Shown here in pieces: positions 24,318 through 33,107 of a DNA stretch of 64,000 nt. The position numbers and the translations under genes were made by a program. How positions within the stretch are numbered: position 1 is the stretch's first letter; each line of letters starts with the position of its first letter. Location: NCBI RefSeq assembly GCF_000390185.1, contig NZ_AQHR01000096.1, positions 1 to 64,000 of the forward strand. Direction: 5' to 3'. Below the pieces are notes generated by a model. The model worked only from the letters and a program-made list of their open reading frames with translations. It did no database searches and was not told the origin of the DNA. Source of the stretch: Lunatimonas lonarensis (GTDB lineage: Bacteria; Bacteroidota; Bacteroidia; Cytophagales; Cyclobacteriaceae).

Positions 24318-26747
24318 TCAACGGGGATCTAAGCGGGTTTCAAATAGAAAAGGCTTTGCATCGACCCGTTTCATCAGACCAAAGTCTACGTAATCGCCGG
24401 ACGCCCAAATGGGGATTAAATTCCCGTAAAACCTACTCCCCGGATTACCGGATTGTCCGCCGGGGTATACCCCAAATGCTTGCACTTCGGATCCCATTTC
24501 GACAACCATACGCCAACTCGCTCCATGGCGACTGTCGGTTGCATTGACAATGCCCTTACCCCCTCCTGTTTTTATGCCTTGAAAGCCGAATGAACCGAAA
24601 TTGGGCACTAAGTGACTGATTTGCGTATTTTTGTAAACGTGCCATTCCAAGCTCCCCTTTTCCGTTTTGATTTCCTCCAGCCTATCAACGGCTTTTTGAA
24701 ACGAAATCATAGCAAGTTCCACAGCGGATTCTCTTATACTCGTTTCCGGCAGATCAAAAAGCTCACTAGCGGGTTCCCCGCTTATTAGTCTGGAAAACTG
24801 AAAATTGGACGGCTGCACGGTAGGCAGGCCATCCCTAGTCCACTTTGCAAACACCATCTCCTTCAGCTGATCCCACCATACGGTGAAAACCGTAGCACCC
24901 AACTGATTTGCGCCAGCAGAATAGTCCCAATCTTCCAGGATACCCATATAATCCAACACCCGATTGGAAAGGGGTTCGTCTTCTGATTGATCCCGCAGAT
25001 ACTGCAACAATACCGGCAATATTTCAGAGGCATGTAAATGGTACTCATCAAGCTGAAGTGCCTTCATGTCGGAAATAGAGATTTGATCCATCCTCGAAAG
25101 TTGACTATTGATCCGTCTGTTGCGGTAATGTTCAAACGTATGGTCAAACATATAATACGGATAAGTAGAATCCGTAGAATGCTGATTTGCAGAGCTAACA
25201 AATCCCCTCGCTGGATTTAGTGAGGAAGGGTTTTCGTCAAAAGGAATGTACCCGCCCCAGTCAAACCGGGGGTCACTGCCATCCATCAGGTACTTCCCCT
25301 GCTCATTCCACTTCACCGGAAACTTGCCCTGTACCTTGATCGCAATATCTCCTGACTTGCTGGCGAATACAAAATTTTGGGCGGGCGAGGTGAAGTGGTC
25401 AAGTGCTTCAAGGTAATCGGAGTGGGTTCTTCCCCGATTGAGCAACAGAAAAGTCTTTTGCTCATTCGAGCCTTCATGTGCTGTCCATTTCAAAGCGACA
25501 TTCACCAGCTGATGACGACCGGAGAAATCCCGGTCGTACACTACCGGCCCATGATGCGTATAGATTACAGAATCCAAAAAATCCGGCTCTCCCTTTATTT
25601 TGATACGCTCTACCCTCACCACGGAGGGTATCCACTGATCATTGTACAAATACTCCAGTCGACTATCGTCTCTAAAGTTGATCAGGTAGGAATCTCTTAC
25701 GTCACGTGTGGCATTGGTTACTCCCCATGCTATGTATTCGTTGAACCCGCTGATAACGCCCAAGGCACCAGGTAAGCTCACTCCTTTTGTCGTAAACTCC
25801 GGAGTACTGAGCTGAACCGCATACCAGAGAGATGGCATGTTTAAGCTCAAATGAGGATCATTTGCCAGCATGGGATTCCCGCTTTCCGTTTTCCTACCGG
25901 AAACCGCCCAATTATTGGATCCCGTACCCGGCTCCGGTTTATTCAGCGTTTTTAGCCACAAAAGAGAGTCTGGGTAGCTCAAATCATCGGGAACCTGTGG
26001 CTGTCCGCCAGAAAAAGTCCAAACGTGAGAAGTATCGATGACTGGATCTACCACATCCGGAAAATCGGGGAAGAGTTTATTCATCCAATCCTCCCCAAGC
26101 ATTAGCCGCAGGTTGGTATACTCAATGTCGAAATCACCGACCAGCATATCTGCCATGTATTTCAATAGCAGCACGGTCTTGCCCGCGTCCCAGGGAGAAG
26201 GCCTATAGCCTAAAAGTTTATACTCTATAGGTAGTTTGGAAAACGGAAGTTGGTCGATGTACTCATTTACCCCTTCGGCATAGGCTTGGAGTTTTTGCAG
26301 GGTTTCGGGGTCATTATCTTCGAGAAACCGAAGGCCTGCCTCTGCTCCGAATGCCAACCCCTTTCTACGCTGCAGACGATCGAACTCCAACGCCTGCGGG
26401 CCTACGATTTCTGAAATCTTGCCTGCTGCCGCCAGAATCTGAAATTCCATCTGCCACAGTCGGTGCTGCGCGGTGACATAGCCCTGCGCCCTATATAGGT
26501 CGAATTCATTTTGGGCAAAAATATGGGGGATCAGATGGGAGTCATACCGAACCAATACCTCCTCCTGAAGACCGGAAACAGGCAGGGATTCCCTTGCTCG
26601 TTGGTCTTCACTGTATTGGTTTTGCCAAAACCCCCGAAAAGGATCCAGGAGGTCTGAGATTGGCGGGACACCTCCCAGATCCAGTGAGAGACCCATCACC
26701 AAAGCCAAGGTGACGAAAAGGGATATAATAAACCCTACGTATTTCAT
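24318..26747 (-). CDS. Penicillin acylase-family Ntn hydrolase (809 aa)
   Basis: An exported precursor with an N-terminal hydrophobic signal or anchor (residues 5-25). The nucleophile is Ser277 in TGSNNWAVSG, the point where Ntn acylases self-cleave: an alpha chain of about 250 residues lies before it and a beta chain of about 530 after it. NDPHL downstream is the usual Ca2+/substrate-loop motif. The family removes acyl groups from penicillins, homoserine lactones or other amides; substrate here is not determined, and quorum quenching or amino-acid scavenging are both possible. Its ATG overlaps the DUF2911 stop by 4 bp. Confidence 0.9.
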   Translation of the reverse strand: MKYVGFIISLFVTLALVMGLSLDLGGVPPISDLLDPFRGFWQNQYSEDQRARESLPVSGLQEEVLVRYDSHLIPHIFAQNEFDLYRAQGYVTAQHRLWQMEFQILAAAGKISEIVGPQALEFDRLQRRKGLAFGAEAGLRFLEDNDPETLQKLQAYAEGVNEYIDQLPFSKLPIEYKLLGYRPSPWDAGKTVLLLKYMADMLVGDFDIEYTNLRLMLGEDWMNKLFPDFPDVVDPVIDTSHVWTFSGGQPQVPDDLSYPDSLLWLKTLNKPEPGTGSNNWAVSGRKTESGNPMLANDPHLSLNMPSLWYAVQLSTPEFTTKGVSLPGALGVISGFNEYIAWGVTNATRDVRDSYLINFRDDSRLEYLYNDQWIPSVVRVERIKIKGEPDFLDSVIYTHHGPVVYDRDFSGRHQLVNVALKWTAHEGSNEQKTFLLLNRGRTHSDYLEALDHFTSPAQNFVFASKSGDIAIKVQGKFPVKWNEQGKYLMDGSDPRFDWGGYIPFDENPSSLNPARGFVSSANQHSTDSTYPYYMFDHTFEHYRNRRINSQLSRMDQISISDMKALQLDEYHLHASEILPVLLQYLRDQSEDEPLSNRVLDYMGILEDWDYSAGANQLGATVFTVWWDQLKEMVFAKWTRDGLPTVQPSNFQFSRLISGEPASELFDLPETSIRESAVELAMISFQKAVDRLEEIKTEKGSLEWHVYKNTQISHLVPNFGSFGFQGIKTGGGKGIVNATDSRHGASWRMVVEMGSEVQAFGVYPGGQSGNPGSRFYGNLIPIWASGDYVDFGLMKRVDAKPFLFETRLDPR

Positions 26748-27316
26748 TCAATGGTTATTGGCAAATTCAGCTTTTCCCATTTAATTACCAAGCCCTGAGG
26801 TACTACCTCTATCGATAGCGATTCCTGACTGGAACTCTCCCAGGTAGGCTCTGCGGTAACCCTGAGTACATCGTGCTCCTCCTTGTATTGGTAATGCCCG
26901 TGCTCCAAGTCCCATTCTGAATTAAAAATAACAGTCCATGGTCCCGACTCTCTCGGAATGGTAAAAATAGAATACTTCCCGGGCGGCAATGTCTGCCCAG
27001 AAATAAGTAGAGGCTGAGCGAATTCGATGTGTGTGGCTTCATTTGCACCGGTACGCCACACTTCATTGTAGGGAACCAAATCACCCCAGATCTTCCTTCC
27101 CTTTACGGCAGGAGACCCATATTGAACCTTTACCTGCTTCCCTCCTATCGCACCCTCAACCCTCCTCAGAGGACTGGCACGGGTTTCAACAACCTCGTCG
27201 GATGGAGCTTCAGAAAGGTCATTTTCTACGGTGGATTTTTGCTCTCCACAGGATGACAGGAGCCAACAAAACGAGATTCCCAAAACGATGGCCAATACGG
27301 ATAACTTAGTTGTCAT
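26744..27316 (-). CDS. DUF2911 lipoprotein (190 aa)
   Basis: A signal peptide ends in a lipobox LLSSC (Cys23). A DUF2911 beta-rich domain covers about residues 60-190, recognised by KVQYGSPAVKGRKIWG, VWRTGANEATHIEF and GKYSIFTIP. The function of DUF2911 is unknown; proteins of this kind are common and usually secreted in Bacteroidota. It is the first gene of the acylase operon, joined by a 4-bp ATGA overlap, so it is translationally coupled. Confidence 0.9.
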   Translation of the reverse strand: MTTKLSVLAIVLGISFCWLLSSCGEQKSTVENDLSEAPSDEVVETRASPLRRVEGAIGGKQVKVQYGSPAVKGRKIWGDLVPYNEVWRTGANEATHIEFAQPLLISGQTLPPGKYSIFTIPRESGPWTVIFNSEWDLEHGHYQYKEEHDVLRVTAEPTWESSSQESLSIEVVPQGLVIKWEKLNLPITIE

Positions 27317-27568
27317 TTCTTTAAATTTGGTTAAATTTCAGACGAAATTAATTAAATTTTTCCAGCTCTGCTAATAGGTCTTTAAGAATGAAATTTAGCC
27401 ATTTCGAAAAAGTAAACTAAAACACGATTTTTAAAATAGCTACTATAAAAAAGGTATCCCTATGCCAATCCTTAACCGTCAAAAGGATGTTTGGAAGGAA
27501 AAGTTGTCGTGTAATGGAATATATCCAATTGAGGCACAGCAAAAATGCCCCTGATTGAAAAGATCAAA

Positions 27569-27599
27569 TTGTATACTAACTTTACTAAAGTTATGTTTG
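27569..27599 (+). promoter_or_regulatory. Bacteroidetes-type promoter of the EEP gene
   Basis: TTG (27569-27571), exactly 20 bp, then TATGTTTG (27592-27599), a full match to TAnnTTTG. Start of transcription is expected near 27606, 28 bases before the ATG. Nothing else is seen in the 317-bp gap 27317-27633. Confidence 0.75.
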
Positions 27600-27633
27600 T
27601 AGGGATAAGCGGGAGTTTAGCAGAGGTAAGCGT

Positions 27634-28674
27634 ATGAGGTTATTGGTGGTTTTCTTTTTTATGACATCTCTGATTTTGTTTTCCAGCGTCTACGTGTCTC
27701 CGGAATTTTTCCCCTATACCGGGCTGCTTCCCTTATTGATACCGGTTTTTATCGCACTAAATTTATTTTTGGCCATCCTTTTTCTCTTTGGCAGAATTCG
27801 CCTTATCATTTATCCGATAGTGGTTTTATTGGTCGGTTGGAAGTTTTTCCCCATTACATTCCAGTGGAACCAACCGAGCTCCGCCGAGAACGATCTTGTA
27901 ATCTTAAGCTTCAACGCTATGTACTTTAACCAAGCGTGGAGCCCCAAGAGTAAGGAATCCATCGCCAATTCCATCGAATGGGCCCGAAAATTCCCCGCTG
28001 ACGTAAAATGCTTCCAAGAATTTCAACAGGATTATTCCACCCCTTCCCGAAATGCCATCAAATTGATCAGTGAGGAGGGGCACTTCCAACATATGTACCA
28101 CCCCTTTGGCGGCAGCAAAAAAAAATCCCAAGGTCTTGCCATTTTCAGCAAATACCCCATCGTTAATGAAGGAACCGTATTTGACAATAAGCAGAACAAT
28201 GGCTCTATCTTCGTGGACATTAAGGTTAATAAAGACACGATCCGGATATATAACACCCATTTGGAATCGATGAATATTCCTGCGGAGCAGCTCGGCGAAC
28301 TGGACGGAATCAAAAAACATTACCGCGAAACCATCCGAAAGCTCAAAAACGGCATTGTGATGCGGGCCACCCAGGTCAAACTGCTGATGGAACACATTTC
28401 CAACTCTCCCTATCCTGTAATACTGGCCGGGGATTTCAACGACGTACCGTACAGCTATACGTACTTCACCGTTAGGTCTGTTCTACGAAACGCCTTTGAA
28501 TCGGCAGGCAAGGGGTTCGGGTTTACCTACAACAGGGTACTCTTCTTTTTACGTATCGACCATATTTTTACGGATGAGGCGTTTGAGGTCCATCAGTTTA
28601 GGACACACAGAGAGGTGGATTACTCCGACCACTATCCTATCTCGGCAAAAGTTTCACTCAGGAACCAGCGTTAG
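27634..28674 (+). CDS. Membrane-anchored endonuclease/exonuclease/phosphatase-family protein (346 aa)
   Basis: Two or three membrane helices (residues 1-75) anchor a C-terminal EEP domain (about 85-346) on the outside of the membrane or in the periplasm. Catalytic landmarks are the Asn in LSFNAM, the Glu in CFQEFQQD, NTHLES, AGDFNDVP and the final SDHYPIS. Family members are metal-dependent phosphodiesterases for nucleic acids, phosphoinositides or other substrates; this arrangement is frequent in Bacteroidota but its substrate is not known. Promoter and ATG are clear. The M1 peptidase gene follows 228 bp downstream. Confidence 0.87.
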   Translation: MRLLVVFFFMTSLILFSSVYVSPEFFPYTGLLPLLIPVFIALNLFLAILFLFGRIRLIIYPIVVLLVGWKFFPITFQWNQPSSAENDLVILSFNAMYFNQAWSPKSKESIANSIEWARKFPADVKCFQEFQQDYSTPSRNAIKLISEEGHFQHMYHPFGGSKKKSQGLAIFSKYPIVNEGTVFDNKQNNGSIFVDIKVNKDTIRIYNTHLESMNIPAEQLGELDGIKKHYRETIRKLKNGIVMRATQVKLLMEHISNSPYPVILAGDFNDVPYSYTYFTVRSVLRNAFESAGKGFGFTYNRVLFFLRIDHIFTDEAFEVHQFRTHREVDYSDHYPISAKVSLRNQR

Positions 28675-28902
28675 AACCATTAATGGCCTAAACAGTGGCG
28701 CTTTTCCAATTTTCTTTGTAGCCTGAGCCAATTTTCGTTTATATTTAACCTGTCGTAAAATCAGGTACAAACATGGGTCGGGAAACATTGTAGGTTGGGG
28801 TCCTGATTTCCCCAAACGACCAAAAACGCAAACTCCTTGATTCGGCGAAAACATCCGGATGGGGCATTGGAAACGACAACCATAAAAACAAACCATACAA
28901 GA

Positions 28903-30753
28903 ATGAAAAAACCACATCTAGTGCTTTGGGCCGCGGCGAGCCTCATGTTCCTTCTACCCCCCTTACAGATCTTTGCCCAAGCTGAACGGTGGCAGCAATC
29001 AATAAGCTATAAAATGGATGTGGAAATGAACGTCGTGACCAATCAATACACGGGAACGCAGACCATCGCTTATTCGAACAACTCCCCCGACACCCTAGAC
29101 CAGATCTTTTTTCACCTGTATTACAATGCCTTTCAGCCAAACAGCATGATGGACATGCGGTCACGGACGATTGCCGACCCCGACCGCAGAGTCGGAGACA
29201 GAATTTCCAAGCTGAAGCCCAACGAAATCGGGTACATGCGGATCCAATCGCTAACCATGAACGGACAGCCGGTCGAATTCGAGGAGGTCGAAACGATACT
29301 CGAAGCGACACTACCCCATCCGATTTTGCCACATACCACAGTATTGTTTGAAACCAGTTTCGAAGCACAGGTACCGCTACAGGTAAGACGATCGGGAAGA
29401 GACAGTCAGGAAGGCGTCCGCTATTCCATGAGCCAATGGTATCCGAAAATCGCCAACTACGACTACCAGGGGTGGCATGCCAATCCCTACATTGGCAGGG
29501 AGTTTTATGGTATCTGGGGGGATTTCGATGTCAAAATCACCATCGACAAAACCTACACGCTTGGTGGAACCGGTTACCTTCAGAATGCCAATGAAATAGG
29601 ACATGGGTACGAAGACGCCGGTGTGGTGGTTGCAGCGCCCACCGGAGACAAACTAACCTGGCACTTTTTCGCGCCGAGGGTCCACGACTTTATGTGGGCA
29701 GCAGATCCCAAATACACCCACGATCGGATAGAAATGGATAATGGCATTACGGTGCACCACTTCTACATCAAAAACTCCCAAACCGCCAGCAACTGGGAAA
29801 AGCTCAAAACCTATACCCCGGCTGCCATCGAGTTTATGAACAAGCATTTTGGCCAGTATCCCTACAAACAATTTTCGGTGGTACAAGGTGGTGATGGAGG
29901 CATGGAATACCCCATGTCCACGCTGATCACCGGTCAGCGTCCACTGGGAAGTCTCGTGGGAGTGATGGTACATGAACTGGTTCACAGTTGGTTCCATGGT
30001 GTATTGGGAAATAACGAGAGCCTCTATCCTTGGATGGACGAAGGCTTTACCAGCTATGCCAGTGCACTGGTGATGGCAGAAATCTTTGCCGAGGAACCTT
30101 CAGACTTTCCCCACCGGGGCTCCTATGCCAGCTACGAGCGGTTAGCTACCTCTGGCTTGGAAGAACCAATGTCCACTCATGCTGACCACTACCACACCAA
30201 CACCGCCTATGGTGCCGCCGCTTACTCAAAAGGAGCACTGTTTCTCTCACAGCTGGGCTACATCATGGGGGAAGACCACCTAGCAAAAGGTATGTTGAGG
30301 TACTGGGACACCTGGCAGTTTAAACATCCAAACGTCAATGATGTGATCCGTGTGATGGAAAAACAAAGTGGCCTTGAACTCGACTGGTTCAAAGAATACT
30401 GGGTCTATTCCACCAAGACAATCGATTATGCCATAGAATCCGTAGTAGCTGACGGTAACAAAACATCGGTTCAATTGAAGCGTATAGGCCTGATGCCCAT
30501 GCCCGTTGACCTGGTGATTACCTATACCGATGGCAGCCAGGAAATGGTGTATCTCCCTCTGGTAATACAACGCGGTGAAAAACCCCAAGAAGCCGGTATG
30601 CCCGCCCGCATCCATACAGAACGCTGGCCTTGGACACATTTGGAGAAAACCATTCAGATCGATCGCCCTCTTTCCACTATTCGATCTATCGAGATAGATC
30701 CGTCGCTACGCATGGCGGATATCAATCGGGACAATAACCGATTCGATAAATAA
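28903..30753 (+). CDS. M1-family zinc metallopeptidase, secreted (616 aa)
   Basis: A signal peptide ends near FAQAE (about residue 25). An N-terminal beta domain is followed by the catalytic domain with GGMEYPM (the M1 exopeptidase Gly-x-Met-Glu motif) and HELVH at 357-361, with the third ligand Glu380 placed 18 residues after the second His, exactly as in HExxH-x18-E. The C-terminal part is the helical/Ig-like region of the short M1 type. It is expected to cleave peptides in the periplasm or outside the cell. An in-frame ATG 22 codons upstream would hide the signal and was rejected. A terminator follows. Confidence 0.93.
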   Translation: MKKPHLVLWAAASLMFLLPPLQIFAQAERWQQSISYKMDVEMNVVTNQYTGTQTIAYSNNSPDTLDQIFFHLYYNAFQPNSMMDMRSRTIADPDRRVGDRISKLKPNEIGYMRIQSLTMNGQPVEFEEVETILEATLPHPILPHTTVLFETSFEAQVPLQVRRSGRDSQEGVRYSMSQWYPKIANYDYQGWHANPYIGREFYGIWGDFDVKITIDKTYTLGGTGYLQNANEIGHGYEDAGVVVAAPTGDKLTWHFFAPRVHDFMWAADPKYTHDRIEMDNGITVHHFYIKNSQTASNWEKLKTYTPAAIEFMNKHFGQYPYKQFSVVQGGDGGMEYPMSTLITGQRPLGSLVGVMVHELVHSWFHGVLGNNESLYPWMDEGFTSYASALVMAEIFAEEPSDFPHRGSYASYERLATSGLEEPMSTHADHYHTNTAYGAAAYSKGALFLSQLGYIMGEDHLAKGMLRYWDTWQFKHPNVNDVIRVMEKQSGLELDWFKEYWVYSTKTIDYAIESVVADGNKTSVQLKRIGLMPMPVDLVITYTDGSQEMVYLPLVIQRGEKPQEAGMPARIHTERWPWTHLEKTIQIDRPLSTIRSIEIDPSLRMADINRDNNRFDK

Positions 30754-30764
30754 GTTGCTGTCAA

Positions 30765-30797
30765 AGCCAAAAGGGCATCCACCCTTTTGGCTTTTTT
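30765..30797 (+). terminator. Terminator after the M1 peptidase gene
   Basis: AGCCAAAAGGG ... CCCTTTTGGCT hairpin, 11-bp arms, followed by T6. Confidence 0.9.
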
Positions 30798-30866
30798 ACC
30801 TGATTTGGTGTTGATTCTTGTCAGTTACGGGAGTACTTGCTACCTAGGCAGGTACAAGGTGATGAC

Positions 30867-32273
30867 TCAGGCAAAGCGCGGAAAGCGCAGAATTACTTCC
30901 GTGCCCAAGGCCCTCGTTGAGGTTACCTCAATTTTGCCCTTATGCAACTGGACAATCTTCTGGGTTAGGGATAGCCCCACGCCGCTTCCCTCCGAAACAG
31001 ACTGGTTTTCCCCACGGAAAAAAGGTTCGAAGATTTTCGGCAAATCCTCCTCCGGAATGCCAACACCACGGTCAACAAAAAAAATGGAAACGGCATCCTC
31101 GCTAAAGGAAATGCGAATCGATACCGATTTGTCGGCGGAAAACTTACAGGCATTTTCCATCAAGTTGATAAATGCTACCTTGAGCAAGTATTCGTTTCCC
31201 ACTACCGAAACATCCTCTTCGTCGTCCGACTCGCCATCGGTCCGTAGGTGTATTTGATAGGCGTCGTTTGCGCGCCGGAGCTCGATACTGGCATCCAGCA
31301 GCACCTCATCTAGGCGGATCTTCCCAAAAAATATTTCCGAAGGATCGTAGCTGGCTTTGGCCAAGTCAAAGAGAGCAGAGGATAGCTTCGCAAGCTTGGT
31401 CGCATCCGACCGAACCAACGATAAGGTTTTTAGATATTCCTCCAGGGTACGCTCTCTTTCCAACGCAAGATCCAGTTCGGCAATAATGGCTGCCAAAGGG
31501 GTGCGGACTTCATGCGAAATACTGGAAACAAAGTGCTTTTGGGAATCAAAAGAACGCTCCAACCGATCCAACATATTGTTGAATGTTTGGGCCAATTGGC
31601 CAAGTTCGTCATTTTCACTGGCCTCCCTCAGCCGTAGGCCCAGATTGGATGCGGAAATACGCTTTACATTTCCGATTATTTCATTTACCGGCCTTAGTGC
31701 TCTCTCCGAAAAAAAACGCCCCAGAAAGTAGATGAACAACACCGAAAGCATAAACACCAAAACACTACTGTTCAGCTGCCTGTCGAGCTTATTGAAGCCA
31801 TAACTATCAAAAGCTGCAGCAGTGATCGCATAGAAGGATCCCTCCATTTCAAACGACAAACCAATCACTTGCCAGTTGCCTTGGTAAAATTGGACCCTTC
31901 CCTCCGCCAAAATCCTTTCGAGCATTTCGGAAGTTTCCTTTACCACATCAATCTCCACGGCGTCGTGATACAGGAGCTTTTGGCTATTATCATAGATAGC
32001 TACTTCTACCTCATCAAGAATCTCCCGATTATTCTTATAAATGTTCTGGAGGGTCTCTGCGTCCACCTGCGCGGTAAAAAACAAATTGGCCTTCGTGATT
32101 GCCTCCTTCTCCAACAGATCAAAAAACTCCTTTTCCCGACTGTTTTTCGAATGCAGGTACAGCACCGCGGCAAAAACCAATAAGACCGTGCCAGAAAGAA
32201 AAGTAAACAGCAGGGTCAGTTTCGATCGTATGGTCATTGGTAGCGTCAAGGCGGTTTTATTCGGATTGACCAT
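30867..32273 (-). CDS. Membrane sensor histidine kinase (468 aa)
   Basis: Two membrane helices (about 18-40 and 172-190) flank a periplasmic sensor of about 130 residues. HAMP (about 190-245), HisKA with SHEVRTPLA and His254, and a HATPase with N-box NLMENACKF and GSGVGLSLT follow. Architecture and partner (a winged-helix OmpR regulator) match the metal or cell-envelope stress class (CusS/CzcS-like). The start overlaps the regulator's stop by 17 bp, so the pair is one transcript. The signal is not known. Confidence 0.9.
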   Translation of the reverse strand: MVNPNKTALTLPMTIRSKLTLLFTFLSGTVLLVFAAVLYLHSKNSREKEFFDLLEKEAITKANLFFTAQVDAETLQNIYKNNREILDEVEVAIYDNSQKLLYHDAVEIDVVKETSEMLERILAEGRVQFYQGNWQVIGLSFEMEGSFYAITAAAFDSYGFNKLDRQLNSSVLVFMLSVLFIYFLGRFFSERALRPVNEIIGNVKRISASNLGLRLREASENDELGQLAQTFNNMLDRLERSFDSQKHFVSSISHEVRTPLAAIIAELDLALERERTLEEYLKTLSLVRSDATKLAKLSSALFDLAKASYDPSEIFFGKIRLDEVLLDASIELRRANDAYQIHLRTDGESDDEEDVSVVGNEYLLKVAFINLMENACKFSADKSVSIRISFSEDAVSIFFVDRGVGIPEEDLPKIFEPFFRGENQSVSEGSGVGLSLTQKIVQLHKGKIEVTSTRALGTEVILRFPRFA

Positions 32274-32949
32274 AGCCCTGCATCAGTATAAAACCCATGC
32301 CTGACTTTGTATGGATTAGCTTTGAGTCAAAATCCTTATCAATTTTTTTCCTAAGGTAATTGATGTACACATCAATAAAATTAGTGCCGGTATCAAAGTG
32401 CGTATCCCATACCTCTTCGGCTATTTCTGACCTGGATATGACCCGCTCGGGATGCTTCATGAAATACGCAAGCAGTTTAAACTCCTTAGGTGTTAGATTG
32501 ATCTCTTTGGAATGGCGCACCAAGACTTTGGTCTGCAGGTTCATCTCCAAATCCGCATAGCGTAGCACATCAGGAAGTGGAAGACCTTGACCCTGTCGCT
32601 TTAACAGGGCTCTGACCCGTACGGCGAGCTCCCTCATTTCAAAGGGTTTAACCAAGTAATCATCCGCCCCGGCATCGAAACCCTCAACTTTGTCGTCAGT
32701 GGTCCCCAATGCCGTCAAGAGAATCACTGGAAGAGCCGGGTATAGTTGCCTGACCTCTTTGCAAAGATCGATTCCGTTAATTTTTGGCAAGATAATGTCC
32801 ATTATCACCAGATCAAAGCTAGCCTGGACAAGCAGTTTTTGGGCAACCATCCCGTCGTACGCAACCTCACAGGCATAGCCTCTCTCTTCCAAACCACGCT
32901 TTATCAAATCGGAAACCCGTAGGTCATCTTCAACTATCAGTATCTTCAT
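32257..32949 (-). CDS. OmpR-family response regulator (230 aa)
   Basis: Receiver domain with Asp51 (VIMDIILP), the acidic pair Glu7-Asp8-Asp9 and Lys in VKPFEMRELAVRV; a C-terminal winged helix (about 130-225) contains LTPKEFKLLAYF and the recognition helix near FIDVYINYLRKKID. It is phosphorylated by the downstream kinase and binds DNA as a dimer. It lies next to an RND efflux operon but a terminator separates the two, so control of that operon is plausible and unproven. Confidence 0.92.
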   Translation of the reverse strand: MKILIVEDDLRVSDLIKRGLEERGYACEVAYDGMVAQKLLVQASFDLVIMDIILPKINGIDLCKEVRQLYPALPVILLTALGTTDDKVEGFDAGADDYLVKPFEMRELAVRVRALLKRQGQGLPLPDVLRYADLEMNLQTKVLVRHSKEINLTPKEFKLLAYFMKHPERVISRSEIAEEVWDTHFDTGTNFIDVYINYLRKKIDKDFDSKLIHTKSGMGFILMQGYGQSE

Positions 32950-33041
32950 TTCCTATTTCGACATCCCTTTACTTGGCAAAGGTCGCTGATTAACGGGGAT
33001 ACACCGCATATTGGCATCGAAAAGATCTCCCTACCGAAATT

Positions 33042-33073
33042 AAAAAACCCCAAGGACAAAATCCTTGGGGTTT
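33042..33073 (-). terminator. Terminator of the RND efflux operon
   Basis: On the minus strand, an AAACCCCAAGGA hairpin closes into TTTTTT. It lies 35 bp after the acrB-like stop and before the response-regulator gene, ending the upstream operon. Confidence 0.88.
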
Positions 33074-33107
33074 GAACACTTAAAAAACCACCAACCTTTA
33101 ATAAATC

